Of a stretch of 12,633 bases of DNA, positions 7,226 through 12,633 are shown piece by piece. Position 1 is the first letter of the stretch. Every line of letters begins with the position of its first letter. The stretch is from Caldifarciminota bacterium UBA3073 (GTDB lineage: Bacteria > Hydrothermota > UBA3073), in contig DFBT01000022.1 of the NCBI GenBank assembly GCA_002366725.1, positions 14,603 to 27,235 on the forward strand. Direction: 5' to 3'. The notes beneath the pieces were generated by a model that was given only the letters and a program-made list of their open reading frames with translations, had not been told where the DNA came from and ran no database searches. The position numbers and the translations under genes were made by a program.

Positions 7226-7783
7226 ATGGTGCGGTTTGAATTAGGAGATAGAGTAGCTGTCTATTTAAAGCATTTTAGAACAATACAAGAGATACGCAAT
7301 ATTGAACAAAAACATGAGGTAGAAAATGAAACCCAGAATTTTTATAAATATATGCTTGAAAAGATGCGAAAAGAATGTACAGATGAAAAATGGAAGGCAG
7401 TTTCAAAAGATAAAGAAATAGGTTATCCCAAGCTAATATTATACAAGGAAGATTGGTGTCTCGAAGAAAATCCATTTGGTATTACTTTTGAATGGAATCA
7501 GAAAACAAGAAGACCACACTTTTATGATAATCCGTGTTATGTTGGTATTTGGCTTCCTGAGAATAATGAAAATTACAAGAAGCTTAGAGACGAGTTGCAA
7601 AAAACATTAGCAGCGAGTTTACAAAAAAGAAATTATGAAAAACAAAATGAGTGGTGGGTATACAAAAGGATATTTAAATTTCCAAAAGATGATTTGGATG
7701 ATATAAGAGAATTGGAAAATAATATTATAAGTGAAGTTAATTTTTTAAAAAGGGAATTATCCAGATATGAACCGATAATCTAA
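7226..7783 (+). CDS. C-terminal half of the split PDDEXK_4-like nuclease
   Basis: This 185-residue product begins directly after the upstream TAA and in the same reading frame. AAGGAGG at 7215-7221, inside the end of the upstream gene, is a near-perfect ribosome site 4 nt before ATG 7226, so re-initiation is expected. The sequence (YLKHFRTIQEIRNIEQKHEV, then PCYVGIWLPE, then a helical tail ending RYEPII) resembles the C-terminal region of full-length PDDEXK_4 proteins. It has no catalytic residues of its own. It probably pairs with the upstream product or is read as one protein by rare stop read-through. The 3' end overlaps a transposase remnant on the other strand by about 27 bp. Confidence 0.8.
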   Translation: MVRFELGDRVAVYLKHFRTIQEIRNIEQKHEVENETQNFYKYMLEKMRKECTDEKWKAVSKDKEIGYPKLILYKEDWCLEENPFGITFEWNQKTRRPHFYDNPCYVGIWLPENNENYKKLRDELQKTLAASLQKRNYEKQNEWWVYKRIFKFPKDDLDDIRELENNIISEVNFLKRELSRYEPII

Positions 7784-7927
7784 CAGATATTTAAGTAAAA
7801 CTTCATCCAGATCTTTATTTCTTCGGTTATTAACCCTGAACTCGAGTTCTTTCATGTAAAGATATAACTTCTTTGGATTGATGCTGTGATATTTAACTAA
7901 TCGCTCTTTAGCATAAGACAGAAGATA
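7757..7927 (-). pseudogene. C-terminal remnant of an IS1595-like transposase
   Basis: On the minus strand, 56 codons read through SYAKERLVKYHSINPKKLYL followed by MKELEFRVNNRRNKDL and a DEVLLKYLL tail. This matches from memory the C-terminal pattern of IS1595/ISSod11-type transposases (SFAK.RL.KF..., YLHLKE.EFRFN.R, LL..L). There is no start, and a stop (7928-7930) cuts the frame just before the expected FW/FF. About three quarters of the gene is missing. Further up on the same strand, 8001 and nearby encode a short ECLRC stretch that might be a trace of the N-terminal zinc ribbon; this is weak. The rest of 7928-8153 contains no gene. Confidence 0.65.
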
Positions 7928-8053
7928 TTAATTAACTTAATCTGCTTTTAAATGATACGTCACGAAAATTCTTGGCGAGCTTAGCTGTGACGCATCTTAG
8001 GCATTCCCTGTCGGTACTGTATTTAGTCCGAATTAAATGATAATGAAAAAAGG

Positions 8054-8118
8054 GATTGATAATCAATCTTTAGAACTTGAATTTTTGAATTATGAATTTA
8101 AATCATGTAATTTAAATT
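8054..8118. promoter_or_regulatory. Two operator-like palindromes upstream of the HEAT-repeat gene
   Basis: GATTGAT-A-ATCAATC (8054-8068) is a perfect 15-bp palindrome. AATTTAAAT and ATTTAAATT (8095-8103, 8110-8118) are perfect 9-bp arms around 6 bp. Both lie in the 110 bp before the HEAT-repeat gene. AT-rich sequence makes chance palindromes common, so their role as operators is only suggested. Confidence 0.35.
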
Positions 8119-8153
8119 GAATAAGATTGTGAGAACATGAAAGCTCGTTTTAT

Positions 8154-9065
8154 TTGGATTGGCAAACCAATGATAAGATGCTCCCCAAAATGGAGAATTA
8201 TTTAAACATAAAAAGTAATAAGAAAATTAAGAGGTTTCACATTACTTATAACTCAGTCAAAAGTGGTGATACATCTGGAATTCCAATATTGAGGGAGTTT
8301 TTATTTGACAAAGATAAGAGTGTCCGATGGATTGCTATTGATCTGGTATCTCAACTGGATTGTGATGCAGTAGCTCCTCTGCTTAAAGAAGTGTATGAAT
8401 CTGGTGATGACCGTACCAGAGAGGGTCTAATGCTCTTTATGCATGATGCTCGTAACCAGTCAATGAGGGCATTGCTAATGCGAGGAATGCAAGATAAAAA
8501 TAGAGAGGTGGCGATCACCGCGGCGAAGAGTCTTGGGGGAAAATCGGCTATTCTGGTAGCGCGGAAAATACTTAATGAAGCAGTAAATGCCCTCCCCGAG
8601 GTACCGTATGTAGTAAAGGTAGATGAAAGAGGTGAAGAAGAGTACCAGGATAGCACCAATGGGCTTACACTGTTGCTTGCTGATGCAATCGAAACGCTTG
8701 GCAAATTGGGTGACACCGAGTCAATTCCAATGCTGAAAACACTTTGGAAAAAATTCAAGAGAAGAGAACACTATGGCTCTATGTATGACGATGTAATCGC
8801 TATAGCGCTTGGCAGACTTGGAGACAATTCAGGACTTCCTATCCTAAGGGATATTTTAAGGAAAAGTGGTGTGGATGATACTGCATGGTTATTAAGTGGT
8901 GGACTTATGGAAGCCATAGAGAAATTGGGTGATACAGAATCAATTCCTGCATTGAAAAGAATTTGGAAGAGTGTCAAAAAAGACAAATTTCATGGGGAGA
9001 AGTTGGGCATGGATAAAGAAGTAAACCAAGCCATTCAGAGATTAGAAACAATAATAAATGAGTAG
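8154..9065 (+). CDS. HEAT-repeat protein
   Basis: The 303-residue product is built of helical repeats of about 30 residues (IPILREFLFDKDKSVRWIAI, DCDAVAPLLKEVYESGDDRT, and so on). An especially clear internal repeat is LGDTESIPMLKTLWK at about 185 and LGDTESIPALKRIWK at about 261, 76 residues apart. HEAT/PBS-lyase-type solenoids are protein-binding scaffolds, and no catalytic motif is seen. The start is uncertain. TTG 8154 gives the longest form, with only a weak GAAAG upstream. ATG 8178 and ATG 8190 are in frame and start before the first good repeat. ATG 8137 is out of frame and stops after 22 codons. The partner is unknown. Base composition is less AT-rich than in the nuclease genes to the left. 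Confidence 0.85.
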   Translation: MDWQTNDKMLPKMENYLNIKSNKKIKRFHITYNSVKSGDTSGIPILREFLFDKDKSVRWIAIDLVSQLDCDAVAPLLKEVYESGDDRTREGLMLFMHDARNQSMRALLMRGMQDKNREVAITAAKSLGGKSAILVARKILNEAVNALPEVPYVVKVDERGEEEYQDSTNGLTLLLADAIETLGKLGDTESIPMLKTLWKKFKRREHYGSMYDDVIAIALGRLGDNSGLPILRDILRKSGVDDTAWLLSGGLMEAIEKLGDTESIPALKRIWKSVKKDKFHGEKLGMDKEVNQAIQRLETIINE

Positions 9066-9188
9066 TCTACCAAGTGCAACAATTACACGCAGGGTGGATA
9101 ATAGAATAAAAAAAGTCGATCTACAGGCCGCAGACTCGTCCATAGGATCCGTATGGATATGAGATCAGTATAGATATAGACAAAGCAA

Positions 9189-9208
9189 TGCCCCGCCAAG
9201 GCGGGGCA
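9189..9208. terminator. GC hairpin between convergent genes
   Basis: TGCCCCGCC-AA-GGCGGGGCA is a perfect 20-bp palindrome in the middle of 9066-9312, between the HEAT-repeat gene (plus) and the small minus-strand gene, which converge. On the minus strand it is followed by TTGCTTTGTC, moderately T-rich; on the plus strand no T-run follows. It may be a weak terminator for the minus gene or a dispersed palindrome. Nothing else is seen in the gap apart from a lone end-like TTTGGGACAGG near 9278. Confidence 0.5.
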
Positions 9209-9312
9209 CTCCACTTATAGGGCTACTGGTGATAACAGATAGTTTCACATTGCTACTCTTTTTATCATCACAAGAGTTTGGGACAGGAACAAATTTTAGT
9301 TATTTAAAACCC

Positions 9313-9609
9313 CTATCTGCTTTCAACCTTCCCCCTTCTGCCCGTATCATCTATGTGCATCGGTTTTTCCTTAAATAATACCCTGCCCATTATACTAATT
9401 TCAATTCGGTCCGCATTCCCCTTATCCACCCAATCACATGCCGTATCAAGATATTCTATCCCGTCATCCAACTTTATCAAACACTCTGGTGGCTCAAACC
9501 CGTTATATACATCGATAATCCGCCCAAGTCCATAGTATTTCGTATCGTCAAGGTTGAATACCTTTACCCTCATACCCTTCTTGGGTACTACATTTCCTAT
9601 TGCTGGCAT
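9313..9609 (-). CDS. Small basic-acidic mixed protein, unknown, possibly SH3-like barrel
   Basis: The 98-residue product starts MPAIGNVVPKKGMRVKVFNL and continues through YYGLGRIIDVY, CLIKLDDGIEYLD and CDWVDKG. Alternating short beta-strands with Gly/Asp turns and a KGMRVKV opening suggest a small beta-barrel of the SH3/Tudor sort; this is a fold guess, and no family is recognised. The start is firm: GAGGAGGTG lies about 5 nt before the ATG. It is the only intact minus-strand gene here, with its own consensus promoter (9765-9793) and a leader of about 150 nt containing two terminator-like hairpins, so expression may be attenuated. No other gene shares its transcript. Confidence 0.8.
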   Translation of the reverse strand: MPAIGNVVPKKGMRVKVFNLDDTKYYGLGRIIDVYNGFEPPECLIKLDDGIEYLDTACDWVDKGNADRIEISIMGRVLFKEKPMHIDDTGRRGKVESR

Positions 9610-9627
9610 AATATCACCTCCTCAAAT

Positions 9628-9665
9628 AAAAAAGCCGGCCCAGAATCTTCCGATTCTAAACCGGC
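9628..9665 (-). terminator. Intrinsic terminator just before the start of the small minus gene
   Basis: Read on the minus strand, GCCGG/CCGGC outer arms and a perfect AGAATC/GATTCT inner stem with a 4-nt loop are followed directly by TTTTTT (9633-9628). The hairpin ends about 20 nt before the ATG and lies inside the transcript of the gene it precedes, so it could act as an attenuator. The TTT/CCC pair forms an internal loop. Confidence 0.8.
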
Positions 9666-9731
9666 CAGGTTAAAATTATATATCACTGCTGTGCTATTTT
9701 ATATTTCCCTTCTACCTCCTCATTTTTCCAT

Positions 9732-9756
9732 AAAAAAGGGGATATGTACTACCCCC
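9732..9756 (-). terminator. Terminator-like hairpin at the transcript start
   Basis: On the minus strand GGGGGTA and TATCCCC form a 7-bp stem (one G-U) with a 5-nt loop, followed by six T (9737-9732). It begins only about 9 nt after the TATACT box, so it would lie at the very 5' end of the RNA. An unused ribosome-site-like GAGGAGG follows near 9720. Confidence 0.7.
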
Positions 9757-9764
9757 TCTGCATT

Positions 9765-9793
9765 AGTATAACACATTTTTTTCCTTTTGTCAA
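9765..9793 (-). promoter_or_regulatory. Consensus promoter of the small minus-strand gene
   Basis: On the minus strand TTGACA (9793-9788), a 17-bp spacer and TATACT (9770-9765) form a near-consensus sigma-70 promoter. Its -35 box is 8 bp from the -35 of the divergent plus-strand promoter at 9802. Confidence 0.85.
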
Positions 9794-9801
9794 GTTTTTT
9801 C

Positions 9802-9830
9802 TTGACATTTCCCACATTTAATGCTATAAT
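9802..9830 (+). promoter_or_regulatory. Consensus promoter in a repeated block, upstream of the methyltransferase
   Basis: TTGACA (9802-9807), a 17-bp spacer and TATAAT (9825-9830) are identical to the 5984 promoter, again with the inverted 8-mers TTTCCCAC (9808-9815) and GTGGGAAA (9856-9863) and the G-rich block. It would transcribe through the repeat element to the methyltransferase at 10317, giving a leader near 480 nt. Confidence 0.85.
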
Positions 9831-9990
9831 TATTACAAATGGAATGGGAGTGGAAGTGGGAAAGGTGGCTAAGAGAATGAAATTACAAAGGTAAATAGTT
9901 AAACCAATCCAAAGTTGTATTGAATAACAAATTATCTATTTTTCAGTTTTCAGCTCATACGAGTCTGCAGAATATTTGGTGTCCGAATAT

Positions 9991-10236
9991 TTGGTGTCAG
10001 TTCTCAATAATCTTTTATGATATAAAGAGTTATAGCGATAATTATTTTTTTAGCAAGATAAAACTTTTCCAGTAATATTGGAATCTGCTGTGACTCCGAA
10101 AAAATACCACCTTTAAATTAATATACAGAGTGTAACAAGATAACGATTTAAGATATGTAGCCGAAGAATGGGACGGCATAAAAAAGTGTCGCCATAACCT
10201 CTTGTAGCTACAGATGTTAGGCAGAACTGACACCAA
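9991..10236 (+). mobile_element. Full 246-bp inverted-repeat element (MITE-like), copy 2
   Basis: Ends TTGGTGTCAGTTCT (9991-10004) and AGAACTGACACCAA (10223-10236) are perfect inverted repeats. The outer 50-60 bp on each side match copy 1 closely, and the middle is more diverged. The internal GGCGAC hairpin is decayed and the internal end copy (around 10086) is damaged. Both ends carry extra tandem pieces: a 15-bp repeat on the left (9970-9999, one mismatch) and a 34-bp repeat on the right. It is non-coding and lies in the methyltransferase leader. Confidence 0.75.
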
Positions 10237-10278
10237 TATTTTTCCAGATGTTAGGCAGAACTGACACCAATATTTTTC
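10211..10278 (+). repeat. Perfect 34-bp tandem duplication of the element right end
   Basis: The unit starting CAGATGTTAGGCAGAACTGA occurs at 10211-10244 and again at 10245-10278 without a mismatch. Each unit includes AGAACTGACACCAA plus TATTTTTC. The lack of divergence implies a recent event. Confidence 0.92.
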
Positions 10279-10316
10279 CAATATTTTTCAGGAGTTTATA
10301 ACAGGTAGGTAGAATT

Positions 10317-11942
10317 ATGGAGCGAAAATATAAAGAAATTAAAGAACGCATTGTGAGATCTTCAAAATCGAATGTTGTTAAAGAGCGGTTGGCTCTTCTG
10401 GAAATTTATAGAAGTAGAACTACTGAGACAAAGCAGGGAGATGTCGTTGTCTATATAGGAGATGTGAATAAAGCACTGAGTCTATTACCGGAAAGTTTTG
10501 TAGATTGTGTTGTAACATCACCTCCTTATTGGAAACAGCGAGATTATAAAAGCCCTCAACAAATTGGTCAGGAAAATACCTACATAGAATATGTAGAAAA
10601 GCTTGTCGATGTATTTAATAGGATAAAACGAGTGCTAAAACCTACAGGGACTTTTTTCTTGAATGTGGGATATAAATATCAAAATAAGGAGTTATTACTT
10701 ATACCAGAACTATTGGCATGTGAACTCCAAAAGAATGGTTGGACACTCCTAAATAAAATCATCTGGCAAAAACCAAATGCTATGCCCTCTTCGTTAGATA
10801 ACAGATTTTCGAATGTTTATGAACCGGTATTTTTATTTGTGAAGAAAGAAAGTAAATATAAGTATTATTTATCAATTGATGAATTAAGAGTACCAACGAG
10901 AAATTTCACAAGAAGTAAGAGACCTGAAGAGATATTGGGCTTTGAGGTGGAGAATTCTTTCTTAAGGGATAAAAAAATTAGAGGGTATGTTTCTAAAGTT
11001 TTCAAAAGTTCTCGTTGTAATATATTTGCTCAAGTAGATTGGGAAGACGGGAGAAAAACCATGGAGGAAGTGAATGATTTCAGCAAAGAATCACAAATCT
11101 CGGTTGATTTAGTATGTAAAGATTGTGGAAGGATTATCAAGAATGAAGTTGATATAAGTAACCACATTAACTGTGAGGGATTCTATAGGCCGATATTACC
11201 TCCAATATCAGATTTTAATGAAAAAGAAGGGATATCTCCGCTAAAGGCGGGGTTATTCCCCGCTACTGTTTCCGCCCCCGCGCAGACAGGAAAACGACCT
11301 TATGAAGGTAAGTTTAAATTAAGCCCCGAAAATAGAGGCGCTTCTCCAGGGGCAAGGAAATCGCTGTTCGGAGAATATTTGGTGGTACAGCGGAGATACA
11401 GAGTTTTTCAACCGATAATTGCGGATTATCTCAGATTTTGGAGAAAAAAGAGAGGTATTACTACAAAGGAAATTGATAGATTATTAGGACATAAAGATAC
11501 AGCAGGACATTGGTTTAGAAAAGATACAGGTAGCTGGGGAAGAGGGGGGTCTATACCTTTGCCTGAAGATTGGTTTAAGCTAAAGGAAATACTTAAATTT
11601 GATGATATATATGATAGGTGGGTTACCGAAACCCACTTAGTACTTCAAACTGTAAAAGCTCACCCTAAAGGAAAAAATCCTGGCGATATATGGAGTATAA
11701 AACTGCAACCGCTTTCTGAAGCCCATTTTGCAACTTTTCCGGAGGAGCTTGTAAAAAGATGTGTCAAAGCAGGCTGTCCTGAAGATGGTGTTGTATTAGA
11801 CCCCTTTGCGGGTTCAGGTACAACTGGTAAAGTTGCCCAAAAGTTAGGAAGAGACGCAATATTAATAGAACTTGTTTCGGAGTATTCAAATATTATTAAA
11901 AAAAGATGTAAAAATATAAAGGAGGTAGTCTATGTTGAGTGA
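10317..11942 (+). CDS. Site-specific DNA methyltransferase, class beta, SPPY type (probably N4-cytosine)
   Basis: The 541-residue enzyme would transfer a methyl group from S-adenosylmethionine to a base in its target site. The catalytic motif TSPPYW is at residues 67-72 in DCVVTSPPYW. The cofactor motif DPFAGSGTT is at 495-503, near the C-terminus. This order (IV before I) defines class beta, and SPPY with Ser/Thr favours N4-cytosine over N6-adenine. The long middle part should hold target recognition. It includes a CKDCG...HINCEG zinc-finger-like patch (about 264-285) and a helical segment with LLGHKDTAGHWFRKDTGSWG that resembles modules seen inside other such methyltransferases. ATG 10317 has only a weak AGGTAGGT upstream. 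The last 11 bp overlap the endonuclease gene, so the two form an operon. A long repeat-filled leader precedes it. Confidence 0.92.
   Translation: MERKYKEIKERIVRSSKSNVVKERLALLEIYRSRTTETKQGDVVVYIGDVNKALSLLPESFVDCVVTSPPYWKQRDYKSPQQIGQENTYIEYVEKLVDVFNRIKRVLKPTGTFFLNVGYKYQNKELLLIPELLACELQKNGWTLLNKIIWQKPNAMPSSLDNRFSNVYEPVFLFVKKESKYKYYLSIDELRVPTRNFTRSKRPEEILGFEVENSFLRDKKIRGYVSKVFKSSRCNIFAQVDWEDGRKTMEEVNDFSKESQISVDLVCKDCGRIIKNEVDISNHINCEGFYRPILPPISDFNEKEGISPLKAGLFPATVSAPAQTGKRPYEGKFKLSPENRGASPGARKSLFGEYLVVQRRYRVFQPIIADYLRFWRKKRGITTKEIDRLLGHKDTAGHWFRKDTGSWGRGGSIPLPEDWFKLKEILKFDDIYDRWVTETHLVLQTVKAHPKGKNPGDIWSIKLQPLSEAHFATFPEELVKRCVKAGCPEDGVVLDPFAGSGTTGKVAQKLGRDAILIELVSEYSNIIKKRCKNIKEVVYVE
11247..11263. 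repeat. GC hairpin inside the methyltransferase gene
   Basis: GCGGGG-TTATT-CCCCGC is a perfect 6-bp stem in the coding frame, within a locally GC-richer stretch (about 11236-11350). It falls in the linker between the zinc-finger-like patch and the conserved GKRPYEGKF region. It may be a dispersed palindrome inserted in frame or simply chance. Confidence 0.6.
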
Positions 11943-12633
11943 TTTCGACCTTGAAAAAAGAGAGAAACAATATTTTGATTTGATTTTGCTTCACCTAAAG
12001 CAGGATTTAGCTTCCTTAATTGGGGGATTGAACTCGAGAATAAAAATACTGAACGATTGGTATAATAATTTTATTCAAACAGCACGGAGTGATTATAAGG
12101 CGTCCGATTTAGATACTGGAGCAGAGAGAATTTTCCACCATTTCTTCGCCTCTATTTTACACTTTCCGAATTCCTCTCCTCTCGGTTCAGATTTGATGTT
12201 TGAACTTCCCGATGCCTTTATTCATATTGAGGTTAAAACCGCTCTCATAAATAATCCAGCGGATTATAAAGGCAAAATCAACATTGCAATTAACCAGACC
12301 TCTTATGGTGTGGAGAGGGTATTTACCCCAAATTTGCCCCAATACTACAATCCAGAAGGGAATAACGAGAAGGTATGTTTGACATACATTATTCAAATAA
12401 TACATGAACATGCTAAACCAAACATAAAAGCGCTTGTTTTAACCTGTATTCCAAACGGTCAACTTTATTCAGTTTATGGTAAAAGTATTTTTAAAAGTGG
12501 GAAGGCCGGTTATGCTAAAGGAAGGGATTTCCGTTATAGTTATTCCACAGAGCCTTTTTTTAAACTCTTGACAGAGAGGTATAAAGAGGAAGTATTTAGA
12601 GTTGAGTTAATATATTTGGTTCTTCACGGATTT
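11932..12633 (+). CDS. Type II restriction endonuclease, PD-(D/E)XK, partial at window end
   Basis: The frame is open from ATG 11932 to the last base (234 codons) with no stop, so the gene is cut by the window. AAAGGAGGTAG at 11918-11928 is an excellent ribosome site, and the start overlaps the methyltransferase stop by 11 bp. The active site reads GSDLMFELPDAF then HIEVKT: D87 (or D94), E100 and K102, with a possible helix glutamate E65 in GAERIF. This is a typical type II nuclease core. Adjacent and overlapping a methyltransferase, it is almost surely the cognate enzyme, cutting unmethylated DNA at the same site. The recognition sequence cannot be read from here. Translation from within the methyltransferase message could delay nuclease build-up (inference). 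Confidence 0.88.
   Translation, partial: MLSDFDLEKREKQYFDLILLHLKQDLASLIGGLNSRIKILNDWYNNFIQTARSDYKASDLDTGAERIFHHFFASILHFPNSSPLGSDLMFELPDAFIHIEVKTALINNPADYKGKINIAINQTSYGVERVFTPNLPQYYNPEGNNEKVCLTYIIQIIHEHAKPNIKALVLTCIPNGQLYSVYGKSIFKSGKAGYAKGRDFRYSYSTEPFFKLLTERYKEEVFRVELIYLVLHGF

Noticed and set aside
8137..8205. ATG 8137 as the start of the HEAT-repeat protein
   Set aside because: It is in a different frame from the repeats and reaches a stop after 22 codons. TTG 8154 or ATG 8178 is needed unless there is a frameshift.
8351..8986. Long minus-strand frames opposite the HEAT-repeat gene
   Set aside because: They are Ser-rich shadows of the plus-strand coding sequence with no ribosome site and no recognisable domain.
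9597..9686. A 29-codon GTG-started leader frame on the minus strand spanning the terminator and overlapping the start of the small gene
   Set aside because: There is no ribosome site at a usable distance; the GAGGAGG near 9720 is too far. Its composition gives no support as a leader peptide.
3310..10278. CRISPR array as an explanation for the spaced repeats
   Set aside because: Copies are far apart with genes between, and the repeats are long, variable and inverted-ended. There are no regular 30-40 bp spacers and no cas genes.
10042..10281. A 79-codon minus-strand frame inside the repeat element
   Set aside because: It lies wholly in the non-coding element and its repeated end, contains a tandem repeat produced by the 34-bp duplication, and is not kept in the other copy.
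12187..12411. A 74-codon minus-strand frame opposite the endonuclease gene
   Set aside because: It is antisense to the clear PD-(D/E)XK coding frame, with no ribosome site or domain.

Overview
The window looks like an accessory region of an AT-rich bacterial chromosome. It has near-consensus sigma-70 promoters (TTGACA, about 17 bp, TATAAT), Shine-Dalgarno sites on several genes, and gene-poor stretches full of short palindromes and dispersed repeats. Nothing fixes the taxon. The repeat-rich intergenic style recalls uncultured candidate-phylum bacteria, but that is an impression only.

Layout. 1-181 holds short-period repeats with no gene. 194-406 encodes a small two-helix membrane protein. 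778-2073 encodes an AAA ATPase of the DUF4143 class with its own consensus promoter. 2357-3291 is a two-gene unit: a winged-helix protein with a restriction-nuclease-like C-terminus (FEVE motif) and a 53-residue zinc-ribbon-like protein. 3677-5743 encodes a PD-(D/E)XK nuclease domain fused to a DGQHR (DndB-like) domain. 6470-7783 holds a PDDEXK_4-type nuclease gene divided in two by one in-frame stop, with a strong ribosome site reopening it. 7757-7927 on the minus strand is a leftover C-terminal piece of an IS1595-like transposase. 8154-9065 encodes a HEAT-repeat protein. 9313-9609 (minus) encodes a small unknown protein whose leader contains two terminator-like hairpins. 10317-12633 is a restriction-modification pair: an SPPY (probably N4-cytosine) methyltransferase followed, with an 11-bp overlap, by a PD-(D/E)XK endonuclease that runs off the window.

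The genes read as a defence or genome-conflict cluster: four separate genes carry nuclease-fold signatures, and a fifth (the ATPase) has a degenerate nuclease-like tail. They do not form one operon. They sit as short units, most of them separated by a family of repeats with ends TTGGTGTCAGTTCT / AGAACTGACACCAA (full copies at 6063-6304 and 9991-10236, half copies at 3310-3519 and 5800-5885). Closely related consensus promoters recur upstream of three units (2217, 5984, 9802). The DGQHR gene is bracketed by a perfect 11-bp inverted repeat. The most unusual feature is this modular layout, in which portable promoters and inverted-repeat elements separate single anti-DNA genes. No transposase for the repeats is visible in the window.
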